DNA of 64,000 nt from Ruminococcus sp. UBA1409 (GTDB lineage Bacteria; Bacillota; Clostridia; Oscillospirales; Ruminococcaceae), in contig DBPX01000009.1 in assembly GCA_002305045.1 (NCBI GenBank), positions 43,496 to 107,495 on the forward strand, written 5' to 3'. This document shows, one piece after another, positions 52,812-62,049 of this stretch. Each line of letters opens with the position of its first letter. Position 1 is the stretch's first letter. The notes under the pieces are model-generated. The model searched no databases, was not told where the DNA came from, and worked only from the letters and a program-made list of their open reading frames with translations. Position numbers and translations under genes: made by a program.

Positions 52812-53359
52812 ATGATTGGTTCGTATCAGGAATACAAAGAATATATTGAAGCAGATAGAAGGGCACTATTTATGGAAAGGAGCAGACCGGGTCCACTTGA
52901 TGATATTTGGAAATGGACAATACTACTTAGGAAAACTGAGTACTATAAAAACTGTAAACACAAGGATGTCGTTGGCAAAATAATATATGTAATACTTCGG
53001 TGGCGGTTTCATAGAAAAAGTGTTCGACTAGGTTTCTCTATTCCACTAAACACTTGTGGTAAAGGGTTGTCCCTTGTGCACTATGGTTCTGTAGCGATTA
53101 ATCCAAAGTCTAAAATTGGCGAGAGATGCAGAATATACAGTGATGTGGTAATCGGTGCAAAAAATCCGGGGGGGGTGCACCTATTATTGGCAATGATGTT
53201 ATGATTGGTGCTGGGGCCAAGGTATTGGGAGAAATTTGTATTGCCGAAGGTGTTGTGATTGGTGCAAATTCAGTAGTAATTCATTCTGTAGATACCATCG
53301 GCGCTATGGTTGCTGGAATTCCTGCTAAAGTTATTTGTGCGGAAACGGGGAATGGATAA
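52812..53359 (+). pseudogene. serine acetyltransferase-like gene, frameshifted at a G8 tract
   Basis: Frame 1 (52812-53204) encodes the N-terminal helices and first hexapeptide turns (GKGLSLVHYGSVAINPKSK, then YSDVVIGAKNPGG). After a run of eight G (53168-53175) it reads nonsense. The correct continuation lies in another frame: GAPIIGNDVMIGAGAKVLGE to GIPAKVICAETGNG, stop 53357-53359. One extra G (nine) would join both parts into a complete 182-residue SAT-like acetyltransferase. So this copy is OFF, by slipped-strand phase variation, mutation or a sequencing error. The enzyme would acetylate a sugar or amino acid in the polysaccharide. Confidence 0.85.
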
Positions 53360-54432
53360 TGAGAATGGCGTTTGACTGTCGGGAACTGACAAGAGACAAG
53401 CTTATCAGTCTTGGCTTAATCTTAGAAGTTATACTTGAAAAAAGCCCTTATGATGACTTGATTCTCTTGTCGGATATTCCGCTGGACCAGAAATATCTGG
53501 TTCGCTCTTTTAGAAATTTTTATCATGGCAGAAAGAACAATGGCGGTCTCGATTCGATTCGGTATCATTTGTGGATGAAGCGATTTCTGGAAAAAAATCC
53601 GGTTGATGTGCTGTATCAGGTGAATCAGTATTCACCCTTGAAAATCAAGGGGGTAAAAATAATATCACAGATTCCTGATATTTATACCCTCTCAGGTATC
53701 CAGAAATATTCTAAAAAATATATCATGGAATACAAATTCTTTATCAGGAGAACAATTCGTAATTCTGCGTTGATAGAGACGGTTTCGAATTTCAGTAAGC
53801 GTGAAATTATGAAGCAGTTTCCAAATGCTAAGAATATTTCCGTAAACTACAATGGAATCTTTGCTCCTGAAGATTATTCCTTTGCTTCAGATCCTATTGT
53901 TGATGGCAAGTACTTTCTGATGATGGGACGGATGAACTACTGGAAGGGAACTGTTCATGTTCTGGAAATGTTCAGCAAGTATTTTACAAATACTGAGTAT
54001 AAGCTTGTACTTGCCGGTATAGCGGAAGATCCCGATGTCGAGCGTATAGTGAAGGAATACAGTGAAAAGTATTCAAACATTATTTTTATGGGATATATTA
54101 CCAATGAGGTGCGGGAAAATCTATATCACTTTGCACAGATGCTTCTTTATGCGTCTCGGTACGACGGCTTTGGTATGCCGCCTTTGGAGGCTGCACTTCG
54201 TGGGACAAAGTGCTTGATGAATGACATCCCAGTTTTGCGTGAGGTTACCAAAAACGCTGGCTATTACATCGACTATTATGCCGACGATAAAGCTGTAGCA
54301 GACAAAATCATGGAGGTCATGGCAGATGACAATCAGGTCACAAAGAAAATGGAAGCTATTGCCCGTTCGTATACTGTAAATCGTTTTGTTCGGCAAATTT
54401 ACGACGAGGCTGAAGAATTAAGTAAGAAATGA
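53359..54432 (+). CDS. glycosyltransferase family 4
   Basis: The start is ATG 53359, overlapping the stop of the acetyltransferase frame. The 357-residue GT-B enzyme has an N-terminal acceptor domain with VLYQVNQYSPL and IISQIPDIYTL and a C-terminal donor domain with LMMGRMNYWKGTVHVLEMF, LVLAGIAEDPD and SRYDGFGMPPLEAALRG, including the Glu that holds the donor. It adds a sugar to the lipid-linked unit on the cytoplasmic face. Confidence 0.9.
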   Translation: MRMAFDCRELTRDKLISLGLILEVILEKSPYDDLILLSDIPLDQKYLVRSFRNFYHGRKNNGGLDSIRYHLWMKRFLEKNPVDVLYQVNQYSPLKIKGVKIISQIPDIYTLSGIQKYSKKYIMEYKFFIRRTIRNSALIETVSNFSKREIMKQFPNAKNISVNYNGIFAPEDYSFASDPIVDGKYFLMMGRMNYWKGTVHVLEMFSKYFTNTEYKLVLAGIAEDPDVERIVKEYSEKYSNIIFMGYITNEVRENLYHFAQMLLYASRYDGFGMPPLEAALRGTKCLMNDIPVLREVTKNAGYYIDYYADDKAVADKIMEVMADDNQVTKKMEAIARSYTVNRFVRQIYDEAEELSKK

Positions 54433-54446
54433 AATAGGGTAGAAAA

Positions 54447-55592
54447 ATGAGTAGGGTTTTATTCGTTATAGCATCATTTGTGAATTTCTCGGGTGCGGAA
54501 GCTACATTAGTGGAATATTTAAATCGCTCAACAGACGATAATTATATCATGGTGATTGGAACAAACGAGGACAATTGTTTACAGCTATCTTCTATAGTTC
54601 CTAAAGAGCGTTTTTTCTTTTGGAATTATACAAAATACAGAAATACAAGTTTAACAAGGTTTTTCCTGATGCCTGTAGAAGCCCTTCGGGTCAAAAGCGC
54701 CTATTTCAAAAGTGACGCAAAAAAGTGGGTTGATAGTCTCAACATAGATGCGGTTTATCTCAATAACACATTGGAAAACGCATTGTTTCATGGAATGTTT
54801 GAGCAATACCCTATTATTTCTCACATTCATGATATGGTTTTGCATCTGAGGCCAGCATGGGGAAGGGGCGGAGCAAAAGCCTGTCGCAAATCTGCTGCTG
54901 TCTTGACGCCCTCTGTTGCCGCAGCTCGGGAACTGGCAGAATGCGGGGTTCCAAAGGAAAAGATACATGTTGTTTATAATGGCTTGGATTTCAAAACTAG
55001 ACCGTATCATTGTAACCTTGATTCTGGCGTACTGACTATTGGATTTATAGGCGGTATTTCCCTGCGAAAAGGGTTTGATATTCTTGTTCAGGCAGTAAAC
55101 CAGCTTAACAGTAAAAAAGAGGAGCTTAATATCGCTGAAGTTCGAATGATGATTGTTACAAATAGCGATGAGGATGATTATTCCAGAAAATGCATGAGTG
55201 AATTTTCGCAGGAAATCGTTGTAGAGCTTCACAGAAAAGTAAACCATCAAGTTATCTCAGAGTTGTACGAAAAAATAGATATTCTTCTTGTACCGAGTCG
55301 AAATGATCCTGCACCATTGGTAGTTGCAGAAGGTATTTCTATGGGATGCTGTGTGATTGGTAGCCAATGTGACGGAATTCCGGAAATGCTTTGGTCAAAT
55401 GAGCTAATATGTAAGAAAGATAGTGCTGAAGATATTGTCCGTTGTATTAATGTCTGGTTGGGAAAAACTAGAGATGAACAAAAAGCAATTATTGAGAAGT
55501 GTCAGATCTTTGTTCGGGAAAGGTTCAGTTCAGAGAGGAAGTGTACGACTATACAAAAGCTAATTAGGGATGTGGTTTTGGGTGAACAGTAA
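54447..55592 (+). CDS. glycosyltransferase family 4
   Basis: A 381-residue GT-B enzyme. The N-terminal domain begins FVIASFVNFSGAEATLVEYL and has HIHDMVLHLRP; the C-terminal domain has IGFIGGISLRKGFDILVQAV, LLVPSRNDPAPLVVAEGIS and CDGIPEML. It is distinct from the GT4 just upstream. It probably transfers another hexose of the repeat. Its last 23 bases overlap the next ORF. Confidence 0.9.
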   Translation: MSRVLFVIASFVNFSGAEATLVEYLNRSTDDNYIMVIGTNEDNCLQLSSIVPKERFFFWNYTKYRNTSLTRFFLMPVEALRVKSAYFKSDAKKWVDSLNIDAVYLNNTLENALFHGMFEQYPIISHIHDMVLHLRPAWGRGGAKACRKSAAVLTPSVAAARELAECGVPKEKIHVVYNGLDFKTRPYHCNLDSGVLTIGFIGGISLRKGFDILVQAVNQLNSKKEELNIAEVRMMIVTNSDEDDYSRKCMSEFSQEIVVELHRKVNHQVISELYEKIDILLVPSRNDPAPLVVAEGISMGCCVIGSQCDGIPEMLWSNELICKKDSAEDIVRCINVWLGKTRDEQKAIIEKCQIFVRERFSSERKCTTIQKLIRDVVLGEQ

Positions 55593-56580
55593 TTTGCACG
55601 ACAGGTCTGATAGCAATCGGATTATTGATTATATAACAGAAAGTGTGAGGGAAGCGTTAGTCATCCACCCAGAAGTCTATGCAGCAATATTGATGGGGAG
55701 CTGTTCTCGGGGAGAAGAAAGCTATTATTTGGATGATGCTGGTGTATTGCAGCTTCTAAGTGATTATGAATTTACAGTAGTAACGAATACAAATAGTATT
55801 CCAGAAGCAGCGAATAAGGATTTAATAGAGTTAAATCGAAAGTTAAAAGAAGAAATAGTATCACCTTTCTTTAATTTGGAGTGGAATTTCGTTTGGAAGA
55901 AAAAACTTCCTCTAATGGATAAACGGTTTATCAATTTTGAGATGTCTGAAGCGAAATACTTAATTTGCGGTGATGAAGGGGTATTCTCTTTGTTGCCCCG
56001 AATTAATGTTCACAACCTCAATTTTGCTGAGTTGAATTCTGTGGTAAATCATCGTCTGTACCATGTTCTCAGAGATTTTTCGCAGATTCCGGAGCATCAG
56101 CAAAAGTATTTGATTGCACGAAATACACTTGACATTTTAAGTGTAGTGCTTCCGTACGAAGGAAAGCTTATTTGCTCCTATAAGAAACGGTTAGAACAGT
56201 TTCCAACAAAGCTGGTTGGCACTGCCTTTTCGGACGATATTCTGATTCGTCTTAAAAAAAGTCTGGAAATGAAGAAAAACTATTCGAGTTTACTGTATAA
56301 GGACATATCAGTTGAGGATATGCTTAACATGTTTATTAAAGATATGCAGAATCTCCATGATTATCAGAAAGTGAAGCAAAAGGGACTAGCTTTTTCTGTT
56401 GATAAACGCAGATTGTTCAAGGCGGTTATGAAGCTTCAGGGAAAACAAATCAAGAAAGTTCTTCAGCGCCCAGAAGAAGAAGAAAAACTGTTTCAAGATA
56501 TGATGCATTCGCTGCGAGACAGAAGCTTTATGACCTGTGATTTTTCAGATCGCATGATAGAGTTGTATCAATATCAATGA
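55570..56580 (+). CDS. nucleotidyltransferase-fold protein of unknown role
   Basis: A 336-residue protein. An MNT/polymerase-beta type nucleotidyltransferase core lies near residues 35-80: MGSCSRGEESYY followed by DYEFTVV, i.e. GS...RGE and a D-x-E pair. The C-terminal two thirds are helical and unrecognised, ending in a basic region. GTG 55582 is an alternative start with better spacing from AGGGATG. Such proteins are unusual between glycosyltransferases and a flippase. It could transfer AMP or CMP to a sugar or protein, or be part of a regulatory pair; no partner toxin/antitoxin gene is visible. Confidence 0.6.
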   Translation: MWFWVNSNLHDRSDSNRIIDYITESVREALVIHPEVYAAILMGSCSRGEESYYLDDAGVLQLLSDYEFTVVTNTNSIPEAANKDLIELNRKLKEEIVSPFFNLEWNFVWKKKLPLMDKRFINFEMSEAKYLICGDEGVFSLLPRINVHNLNFAELNSVVNHRLYHVLRDFSQIPEHQQKYLIARNTLDILSVVLPYEGKLICSYKKRLEQFPTKLVGTAFSDDILIRLKKSLEMKKNYSSLLYKDISVEDMLNMFIKDMQNLHDYQKVKQKGLAFSVDKRRLFKAVMKLQGKQIKKVLQRPEEEEKLFQDMMHSLRDRSFMTCDFSDRMIELYQYQ

Positions 56581-56598
56581 AAATCGCAGGAGAAAACG

Positions 56599-58014
56599 AT
56601 GGGAAAGAAAAAACAAATAAAAAACATACTGTTTTACTTTGGCGGGACACTGGTTTCTGCATTGCTGGGAATAATTTCAACCCCTCTGTTAACTCGCATA
56701 CTCGATAAGGAAGTATATGCCCAGTATGGCATGGTAACGACATTTACTACAGCATTGTCCACCTTTCAATATTTAGGCCAGGATGATGCATTTATGAGGT
56801 ATTTTACAGTACGGAAAGAAGGATACCGGAAGTATCTGTTCCGATGTATGAGGTACCCTTTGATATTATGCTTTGCAACCTCTTTTTTGTTACTCGAACC
56901 AAGCAGAACGATAGTTACAGCGGTGCTCGGGGAGGGAATTTCAACAAAGGCTTGTTTGGCCTTGTGCCTCTATCTTTTTATTTTGGTAGCACAGCGTTTC
57001 TTGATGGTGACAGCCAGAATGGAAGAGCGTGCGGTGAATTATTCCATTTCAAATATTGCAATCAAGGGAGTTTTTCTTGTTGTCACCATTGTGCTATATT
57101 GTTTGGTGAGCTATATTTCTTTAGATTGGATCATTGTTGCACTTGTCTGCGGTGTCTTTGTAGCTTTGCTTATTAATATTTTTGTTGTGGTTAGGGTGAA
57201 ACATACCGAGAACCCAAGAGGTATTGACATATCCTCAAAAGAAATGCTGAAGTATGGTCTTCCGCTTGCAATGGTCACAACTATGGGGTTTTCAATCCCT
57301 TTGGTAGAGAAACTTGTTATTAAACAGGCAACTAGCTGGGATATCCTGGCAGTTTATACGGCAGCATCAATTTTTATTACTGTAATGAATATGGTTAAAA
57401 CTACGGTATCAAATATTTGGACGCCTTACGCCTACAGAGAATACCAGAACGAGAAAAAATTCAAGGAGGTATTCTTTAATATCGGTAGTTCCCTGACATT
57501 CTTTGTTGTGTGTATTCTGGCAGGAACAATTCTGACAAGAAGATGGTTAATCCTTGTTCTGGATAAAGACTATGTCGATGCAATGATTATCGCTCCGGCA
57601 ATTGTTTGTGGTTCTTGCTTTGATGTACTTTCAACAGTCTATTCCATCGGTATTTACATAAAGAAGAAAACATTTAATAGAATTATCGTGCCCATTATTA
57701 GAATTCTAATCTCGTTGCCTGTTCTACTGGTAGGTCTGCCAGTATGTGGACTTCAGGCTACTGGCATTGCATATTTGCTAAGCATTGCGATTAGCAGGAC
57801 AATAGAGATAAAAATGGCGTTTCATTATTATGGAACTGGCAAGAAAAACTATAAGCTTTTCTTACTAATGGCGATGAGTATAGGCGTTAGTTTGCTGTCA
57901 CTGTTCTATACATCAATTGTCTTTGATGTTGTTGTTTCTTTAGGAATACTGTTGGTTAGTGCATTTATAGTGAAAAAAGAAATAATCCATGCTGTCAAAT
58001 GGTGTAGGGAATAA
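56599..58014 (+). CDS. polysaccharide flippase (Wzx-like, MATE/MOP superfamily)
   Basis: A 471-residue protein with about 12 to 14 membrane helices. The N-terminal YFGGTLVSALLGIISTPLLT and RILDKEVYAQYGMVTTF are typical of oligosaccharide flippases. It moves the lipid-linked repeat unit to the outside, where the polymerase at 51514 would join units. The start ATG 56599 follows AGGAG. Sequence does not show the specificity. Confidence 0.9.
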   Translation: MGKKKQIKNILFYFGGTLVSALLGIISTPLLTRILDKEVYAQYGMVTTFTTALSTFQYLGQDDAFMRYFTVRKEGYRKYLFRCMRYPLILCFATSFLLLEPSRTIVTAVLGEGISTKACLALCLYLFILVAQRFLMVTARMEERAVNYSISNIAIKGVFLVVTIVLYCLVSYISLDWIIVALVCGVFVALLINIFVVVRVKHTENPRGIDISSKEMLKYGLPLAMVTTMGFSIPLVEKLVIKQATSWDILAVYTAASIFITVMNMVKTTVSNIWTPYAYREYQNEKKFKEVFFNIGSSLTFFVVCILAGTILTRRWLILVLDKDYVDAMIIAPAIVCGSCFDVLSTVYSIGIYIKKKTFNRIIVPIIRILISLPVLLVGLPVCGLQATGIAYLLSIAISRTIEIKMAFHYYGTGKKNYKLFLLMAMSIGVSLLSLFYTSIVFDVVVSLGILLVSAFIVKKEIIHAVKWCRE

Positions 58015-58096
58015 AAGTAAAAAGAAGTACTATGAAAAATGTTAATACAGTAATTTAAATTTTTAAATACTATATATGATAGATTATATCGTATAA

Positions 58097-58325
58097 CTAT
58101 GTAAAAAGAATGGCTTACGATATATTATTGACTATGGGACACTGCTCGGTGCGGTTAGGCATCAGGAAATTATACCGTGGAATGACGATATTGATGTAAC
58201 GATGCCATGAGAAGATTATAATCGGTTCCTCTCCTTGGCGAAGAACCAGAACGCAAAAATCGGAAGGGTATGTTCTTGAATCCCTGAGCTCCAAAACGAA
58301 GGTATTTAGGTCTTACGCAAATTAG
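58097..58325 (+). pseudogene. LicD family phosphotransferase remnant
   Basis: From 58097 the frame reads a fragment with [12 protein letters not shown] and [11 protein letters not shown], the hallmark of LicD. A TGA then stands where the family has Arg (MP-stop-EDYNRF), and the frame ends again at 58277-58279. A further piece (YVLESLSSKTKVFRSYAN) continues in another frame. There is no start region and most of the C-terminus is missing. LicD proteins add phosphocholine or other phosphodiester groups to surface glycans, so the locus once carried such a step. The rest of 58015-58361 has no gene. Confidence 0.85.
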
Positions 58326-58361
58326 GTAATATGATATTGTACAATATAGCAGGAGGATCTT

Positions 58362-59552
58362 ATGAGAAGTATTAGCGATATTTTTGTGTTAATCTGCGCT
58401 CGTTTGCTACCGATAGATAAAAAATGCGTATATGTATACAATATACTTGATGGTTTCAACGACAGCGTAAAGTATATTGTGTGTGAATTACATAAGCGAC
58501 ATCCGGAGTACAAGATAGTCTGGGATAGTAGCCAATCAATAAACACGGCAGATTTTCCTAGCTATATTACCTTGGTGAAACGAGGGAGCGTTGAAGCGTC
58601 ATATTACCAAATGAGGGCAATGCTCTGTTTAGATAGTTATCTTGGAATACATGCATGGATGTATAAAAAAGAAAGTATAAGAGACCGATTGCTTGCAGAA
58701 TTAAAGCTTAGATTATTGAAGAAGTCTCGCCAGCTTCATATATCAACATTTCATGGTGTTCCATATAAGTATATTGGTGCTAAGAGGTACGGAGATAGCG
58801 TAAGGGACTATGCGTTCACGACATCGTGCGATTATTTCATATTAGGGAATCAATTCGAGGAGAAGATATATCGAGAGGCTTATCCAGGCAATTATCAATT
58901 TCGTTTCCTGGGAAAGGCAAATACAGATATCCTTTTTGAAACAGAAAAACAGGAAACACTGAAGAAAAAGTTAGGCATACCTGCTGACAAGAAGCTGTTC
59001 TTATATGCTCCAACATATCGAGATTGGTGCGTGGAGGGAGGCGGACTTTTGCAGATGAAGCAAATTCTTATTCCCAGTCTCCTTGAGACTCTTCATAAAA
59101 AATATGGAGGAGATTGGATTCTTGGATTCCGTGTACATCATTATGTCCAAGAGCAGATGGAGAAAGAGGGCTTTACTTACCCTACAGACGGAACAATCTT
59201 GAACTGCAATCAGTGTGATGATATGGCAGAATATATGAGCTGCTGTGATGCGTTTATGACAGATTATTCTAGCTCGGTGTTTGATGTGATTCATACAGAA
59301 AAGCCCTGCTTTTTGTACGCAAACGATGAAGAAGAATACATGAAAAAAAGGGGAGGCCTTTACTTCTCCATTAATGAGTTTCCGTACCCAATTGTTCGTA
59401 ATAATCAAGAACTTCTGGAGGCTGTGGCTGATTATGATAAAGAACAAGTTAACCGAAAACGCAAGCACTTCTTAGAACAGCTTGGGACTGTAAGTGATGG
59501 TCATTCTGCTAGTAGAATTGTTGATTTCATTGATAAACTAATTTCAGAATAG
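58362..59552 (+). CDS. CDP-glycerol glycerophosphotransferase family protein
   Basis: A 396-residue GT-B-like enzyme of the TagB/TagF family. FHGVPYKYIGAKRYG and DMAEYMSCCDAFMTDYSSSVFDV are the two conserved motifs (HGxPxK and TDYSS). LYAPTYRDWC marks the nucleotide part. It would use CDP-glycerol to add glycerol phosphate to the polysaccharide or a teichoic-type chain. The possible CDP-glycerol supply genes are at 40281-42872. A few members use CDP-ribitol or other sugars, so the donor is not certain. Confidence 0.88.
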   Translation: MRSISDIFVLICARLLPIDKKCVYVYNILDGFNDSVKYIVCELHKRHPEYKIVWDSSQSINTADFPSYITLVKRGSVEASYYQMRAMLCLDSYLGIHAWMYKKESIRDRLLAELKLRLLKKSRQLHISTFHGVPYKYIGAKRYGDSVRDYAFTTSCDYFILGNQFEEKIYREAYPGNYQFRFLGKANTDILFETEKQETLKKKLGIPADKKLFLYAPTYRDWCVEGGGLLQMKQILIPSLLETLHKKYGGDWILGFRVHHYVQEQMEKEGFTYPTDGTILNCNQCDDMAEYMSCCDAFMTDYSSSVFDVIHTEKPCFLYANDEEEYMKKRGGLYFSINEFPYPIVRNNQELLEAVADYDKEQVNRKRKHFLEQLGTVSDGHSASRIVDFIDKLISE

Positions 59553-59567
59553 GTGGAGAATAATTGG

Positions 59568-60179
59568 ATGAAGACAATAGTTATCGGAGTGGCTGGTGGT
59601 ACTGGTTCTGGTAAATCGACATTTACAAACAGATTGAAGTCTGCCTTTGGGGATGAAATAGCTGTTCTTTATCATGACAATTACTACAAGTGTCGCAGCA
59701 ATATTCCGCTTGAACAGAGAAAGAATATTAATTATGATCATCCAGATGCACTGGAAACAGATTTATTAGTAGAACACATTCAAGCCTTAAAGGCAGGACA
59801 GACTATTCAGTGCCCAATATACGATTATGCACAGCATAATCGTTCAGAGAAAATGATACAGGTAAGACCGAGAAGAATAATAGTAGTAGAGGGCATATTG
59901 ACTTTACATGATATTAATCTTCGTCGGTTGCTTGACATAAAGATATTCGTAGATACTGATGCGGATGTAAGAATCCTTCGCAGGATTCTAAGGGATTCTG
60001 AAGAAAGAGGGCGTGACCTGAGAGGAATAATTTCTCAATATATTAACACTGTAAAACCGATGCACTACCATTTTGTTGAACCCACAAAAGCGATTGCAGA
60101 TATCATCATTAATAGTGGCATGAATGATGTTGCTTTTGATATGGTCGAAACAAAGATTCGAGCGCTACTTCAAGAATAA
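59568..60179 (+). CDS. udk: uridine/cytidine kinase
   Basis: The start is ATG 59568 after AGGTGGAG; ORF bases from 59553 carry no better site. The 203-residue kinase has GGTGSGKST at residues 10-18, YHDNYYK, NYDHPDALETDLL and the lid region RILRRILRDSEERGRDL, all as in Udk. It makes UMP or CMP from nucleosides. In this locus it may help refill the CTP/UTP pool drained by CDP- and UDP-sugar synthesis; alternatively it is a passenger. AT-rich as its neighbours. Confidence 0.9.
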   Translation: MKTIVIGVAGGTGSGKSTFTNRLKSAFGDEIAVLYHDNYYKCRSNIPLEQRKNINYDHPDALETDLLVEHIQALKAGQTIQCPIYDYAQHNRSEKMIQVRPRRIIVVEGILTLHDINLRRLLDIKIFVDTDADVRILRRILRDSEERGRDLRGIISQYINTVKPMHYHFVEPTKAIADIIINSGMNDVAFDMVETKIRALLQE

Positions 60180-60326
60180 TAAGCTCATCTTTTATATCAA
60201 ATATCAATGATTACGACTATGTAATGGTAATAATGCGTTCTGCTTAATAAATGTGATTATTTAAAATCTTATGTAGCTTATCAACGGTATTAAAGATTGA
60301 AATATCCTCAAACAAATAGGTAATAG

Positions 60327-60560
60327 AATGATAATCTATGTATCAAGACATACAGAATACGCAAAACTAATGAAAATTTTGAGGCAATTCCCTATGGCTG
60401 GATAGGTGATCCATCGATTGAGATAGAAACGAGTCCTGATGCGAAACTGGTCGAGCGCTTTCTGCTGCGGAATAAAGAATTAACAGTCTGTATTCAAGCT
60501 GATGACCGACAGAAAGAAGTGAGTTTTGTAGATTGTGAAGCACTTAGAATGACAAAGTAA
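60327..60560 (+). other. orphan ORF fragment without start codon
   Basis: An open frame of 77 codons that begins after a stop at 60324 and reads NFEAIPYGWIGDPSIEIETS and onward to LRMTK, a protein-like composition with helix and strand patterns. No ATG/GTG/TTG with a ribosome site is found, so it looks like the end of a decayed gene. The family is not recognised. The rest of 60180-60825 holds a degenerate repeat (60603-60640) and another short coding-like scrap (about 60627-60737), but no gene. Confidence 0.4.
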
Positions 60561-60602
60561 AATTTCTTCGTTCCGCAGAAAATGATTATAGTGTGTCTCG
60601 TT

Positions 60603-60640
60603 GAGAATCCAGTGTCCCACAGATAAAAGAGCGGTCAGAC
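60603..60640 (+). repeat. degenerate direct repeat, left copy
   Basis: 38 bases that match 62281-62318 at 27 positions, with an identical 14-base core ACAGATAAAAGAGC. The two copies flank the 60826-62256 gene pair in the same direction. Confidence 0.45.
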
Positions 60641-60825
60641 TCTTAAAAACATATCTACAGGATATTATATTGGTGCAGTTAAAATGCCTGATAAGGTCAA
60701 AACCATAAACTGGATCAAGGATATTATAGGAGTTTGAATGATTATGGATGGGATAATAGTAAAATATTGAATTTTTGCACCATAATGATGAGCAATTAAA
60801 AATAATGTAGGGAAGAGGAAAAAGA

Positions 60826-62007
60826 GTGGAGAGTAAAGAAAGCTTATTGGACAAAATTAATAATATGATACCAGACTCTATCAAACAATTATTGGGCGTC
60901 GGAGGAGATATTGCCACAATACTAATTCCGTTGGGAAGCTTGGTCGGGCTAATTTTCAGCTGGTTTATAGATAACAATAAACCAGAAGATTATTGGAAAA
61001 ACCATGCAATTATTATTTTATCAATTATAACGGGCGTCCTTTTTTATAGACTAATGAGACAGAAAAAAACTAATGGCAAGATTATACATAAAATGCAAAG
61101 CGAACACGAAAATAAATTAAAAGAAATGCAGTGTATCCATTTAAGGGAACGAAGTATTTTTAGCCAAAAGTATTATCAATTGCTTCATGATTACAGAAAT
61201 GTTATCAATGATATGGAGTATAGTTATAAGAAAAACAAATTAACAGAGACAGAATTAACTGTTTTGGTTACACACTTCTTGGAAAATGCATTGGACTATT
61301 TGGTGGATACTTTAAAAGAAATGACAGGACATGAAATCAGTGGCTGTGTAAAAGCCATTATTGGTGGCAATTGTAATCGAATATCATATGAAGATGCGAA
61401 GGTGAATACTTTTGTGCGTTCACACAATACTAATCCAGCTCGAAAAAGTTTGGATCAGCAAGACGAAGAAGGCGTTTTGGTGCGGGAAAATACTGATTTC
61501 CTAGAGATAGTAGCTGAAGATAGAAGTAAAAATGACTCAGTTTTCTATCAGCCAAACTTAAAAGAATATGCAGAACAACTAAAAAGTATTGGCAAAGTAT
61601 ATAAAAATTCCACCCCGTGTTGGGATAAGTATTATATAGGAACAATAGTCGCTCCAATTAGAATTGCAAGCAAGAGGCTATTTTATTTGAATAATAATCA
61701 AAAGAATGTTAGGAGAAGGAAGAACAAAAATAATAATTCAGTGTATTATATATTGGGATTTTTGTGTGTTGATTCTTTAAGCGAAGAGGCATTTACATTG
61801 GAGCAGAAAGATAATTATACATTTATAGTAAAATCATATGCGGCAGAGATGTTTAATATCTTGAGTAAGAATCAGTTTTACCTAAAGCGGCTGCATGAAA
61901 ATGGACAAAATATGGATAAAAAGCCGGGCGCAAACAATATAAATTCACTTACAAAAACCAATCGCAATAGTACTGCCGTAGATGTGAAAGAACATACAAT
62001 GAAGTGA
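60826..62007 (+). CDS. membrane protein with coiled coil and GAF-like C-terminal domain
   Basis: A 393-residue protein starting at GTG 60826, with GGAAGAGG about ten bases before. Two membrane helices (about residues 26-46 and 60-78) are followed by a Lys/Glu-rich coiled coil (about 82-130). The C-terminal part (about 265-370), with YYIGTIVAPIRIA and YYILGFLCVDSL and a final helix VKSYAAEMFNIL, has the outline of a GAF-like sensor domain. The tail of 30 residues is Asn/Lys-rich. No enzyme motif is visible. It might be a membrane sensor; a defence or signalling role is speculation. The small basic protein at 62050 is its likely partner. Confidence 0.6.
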   Translation: MESKESLLDKINNMIPDSIKQLLGVGGDIATILIPLGSLVGLIFSWFIDNNKPEDYWKNHAIIILSIITGVLFYRLMRQKKTNGKIIHKMQSEHENKLKEMQCIHLRERSIFSQKYYQLLHDYRNVINDMEYSYKKNKLTETELTVLVTHFLENALDYLVDTLKEMTGHEISGCVKAIIGGNCNRISYEDAKVNTFVRSHNTNPARKSLDQQDEEGVLVRENTDFLEIVAEDRSKNDSVFYQPNLKEYAEQLKSIGKVYKNSTPCWDKYYIGTIVAPIRIASKRLFYLNNNQKNVRRRKNKNNNSVYYILGFLCVDSLSEEAFTLEQKDNYTFIVKSYAAEMFNILSKNQFYLKRLHENGQNMDKKPGANNINSLTKTNRNSTAVDVKEHTMK

Positions 62008-62049
62008 TGAGATATACTATTTAGTTTTATATTGAAATGGGGACAAGAA

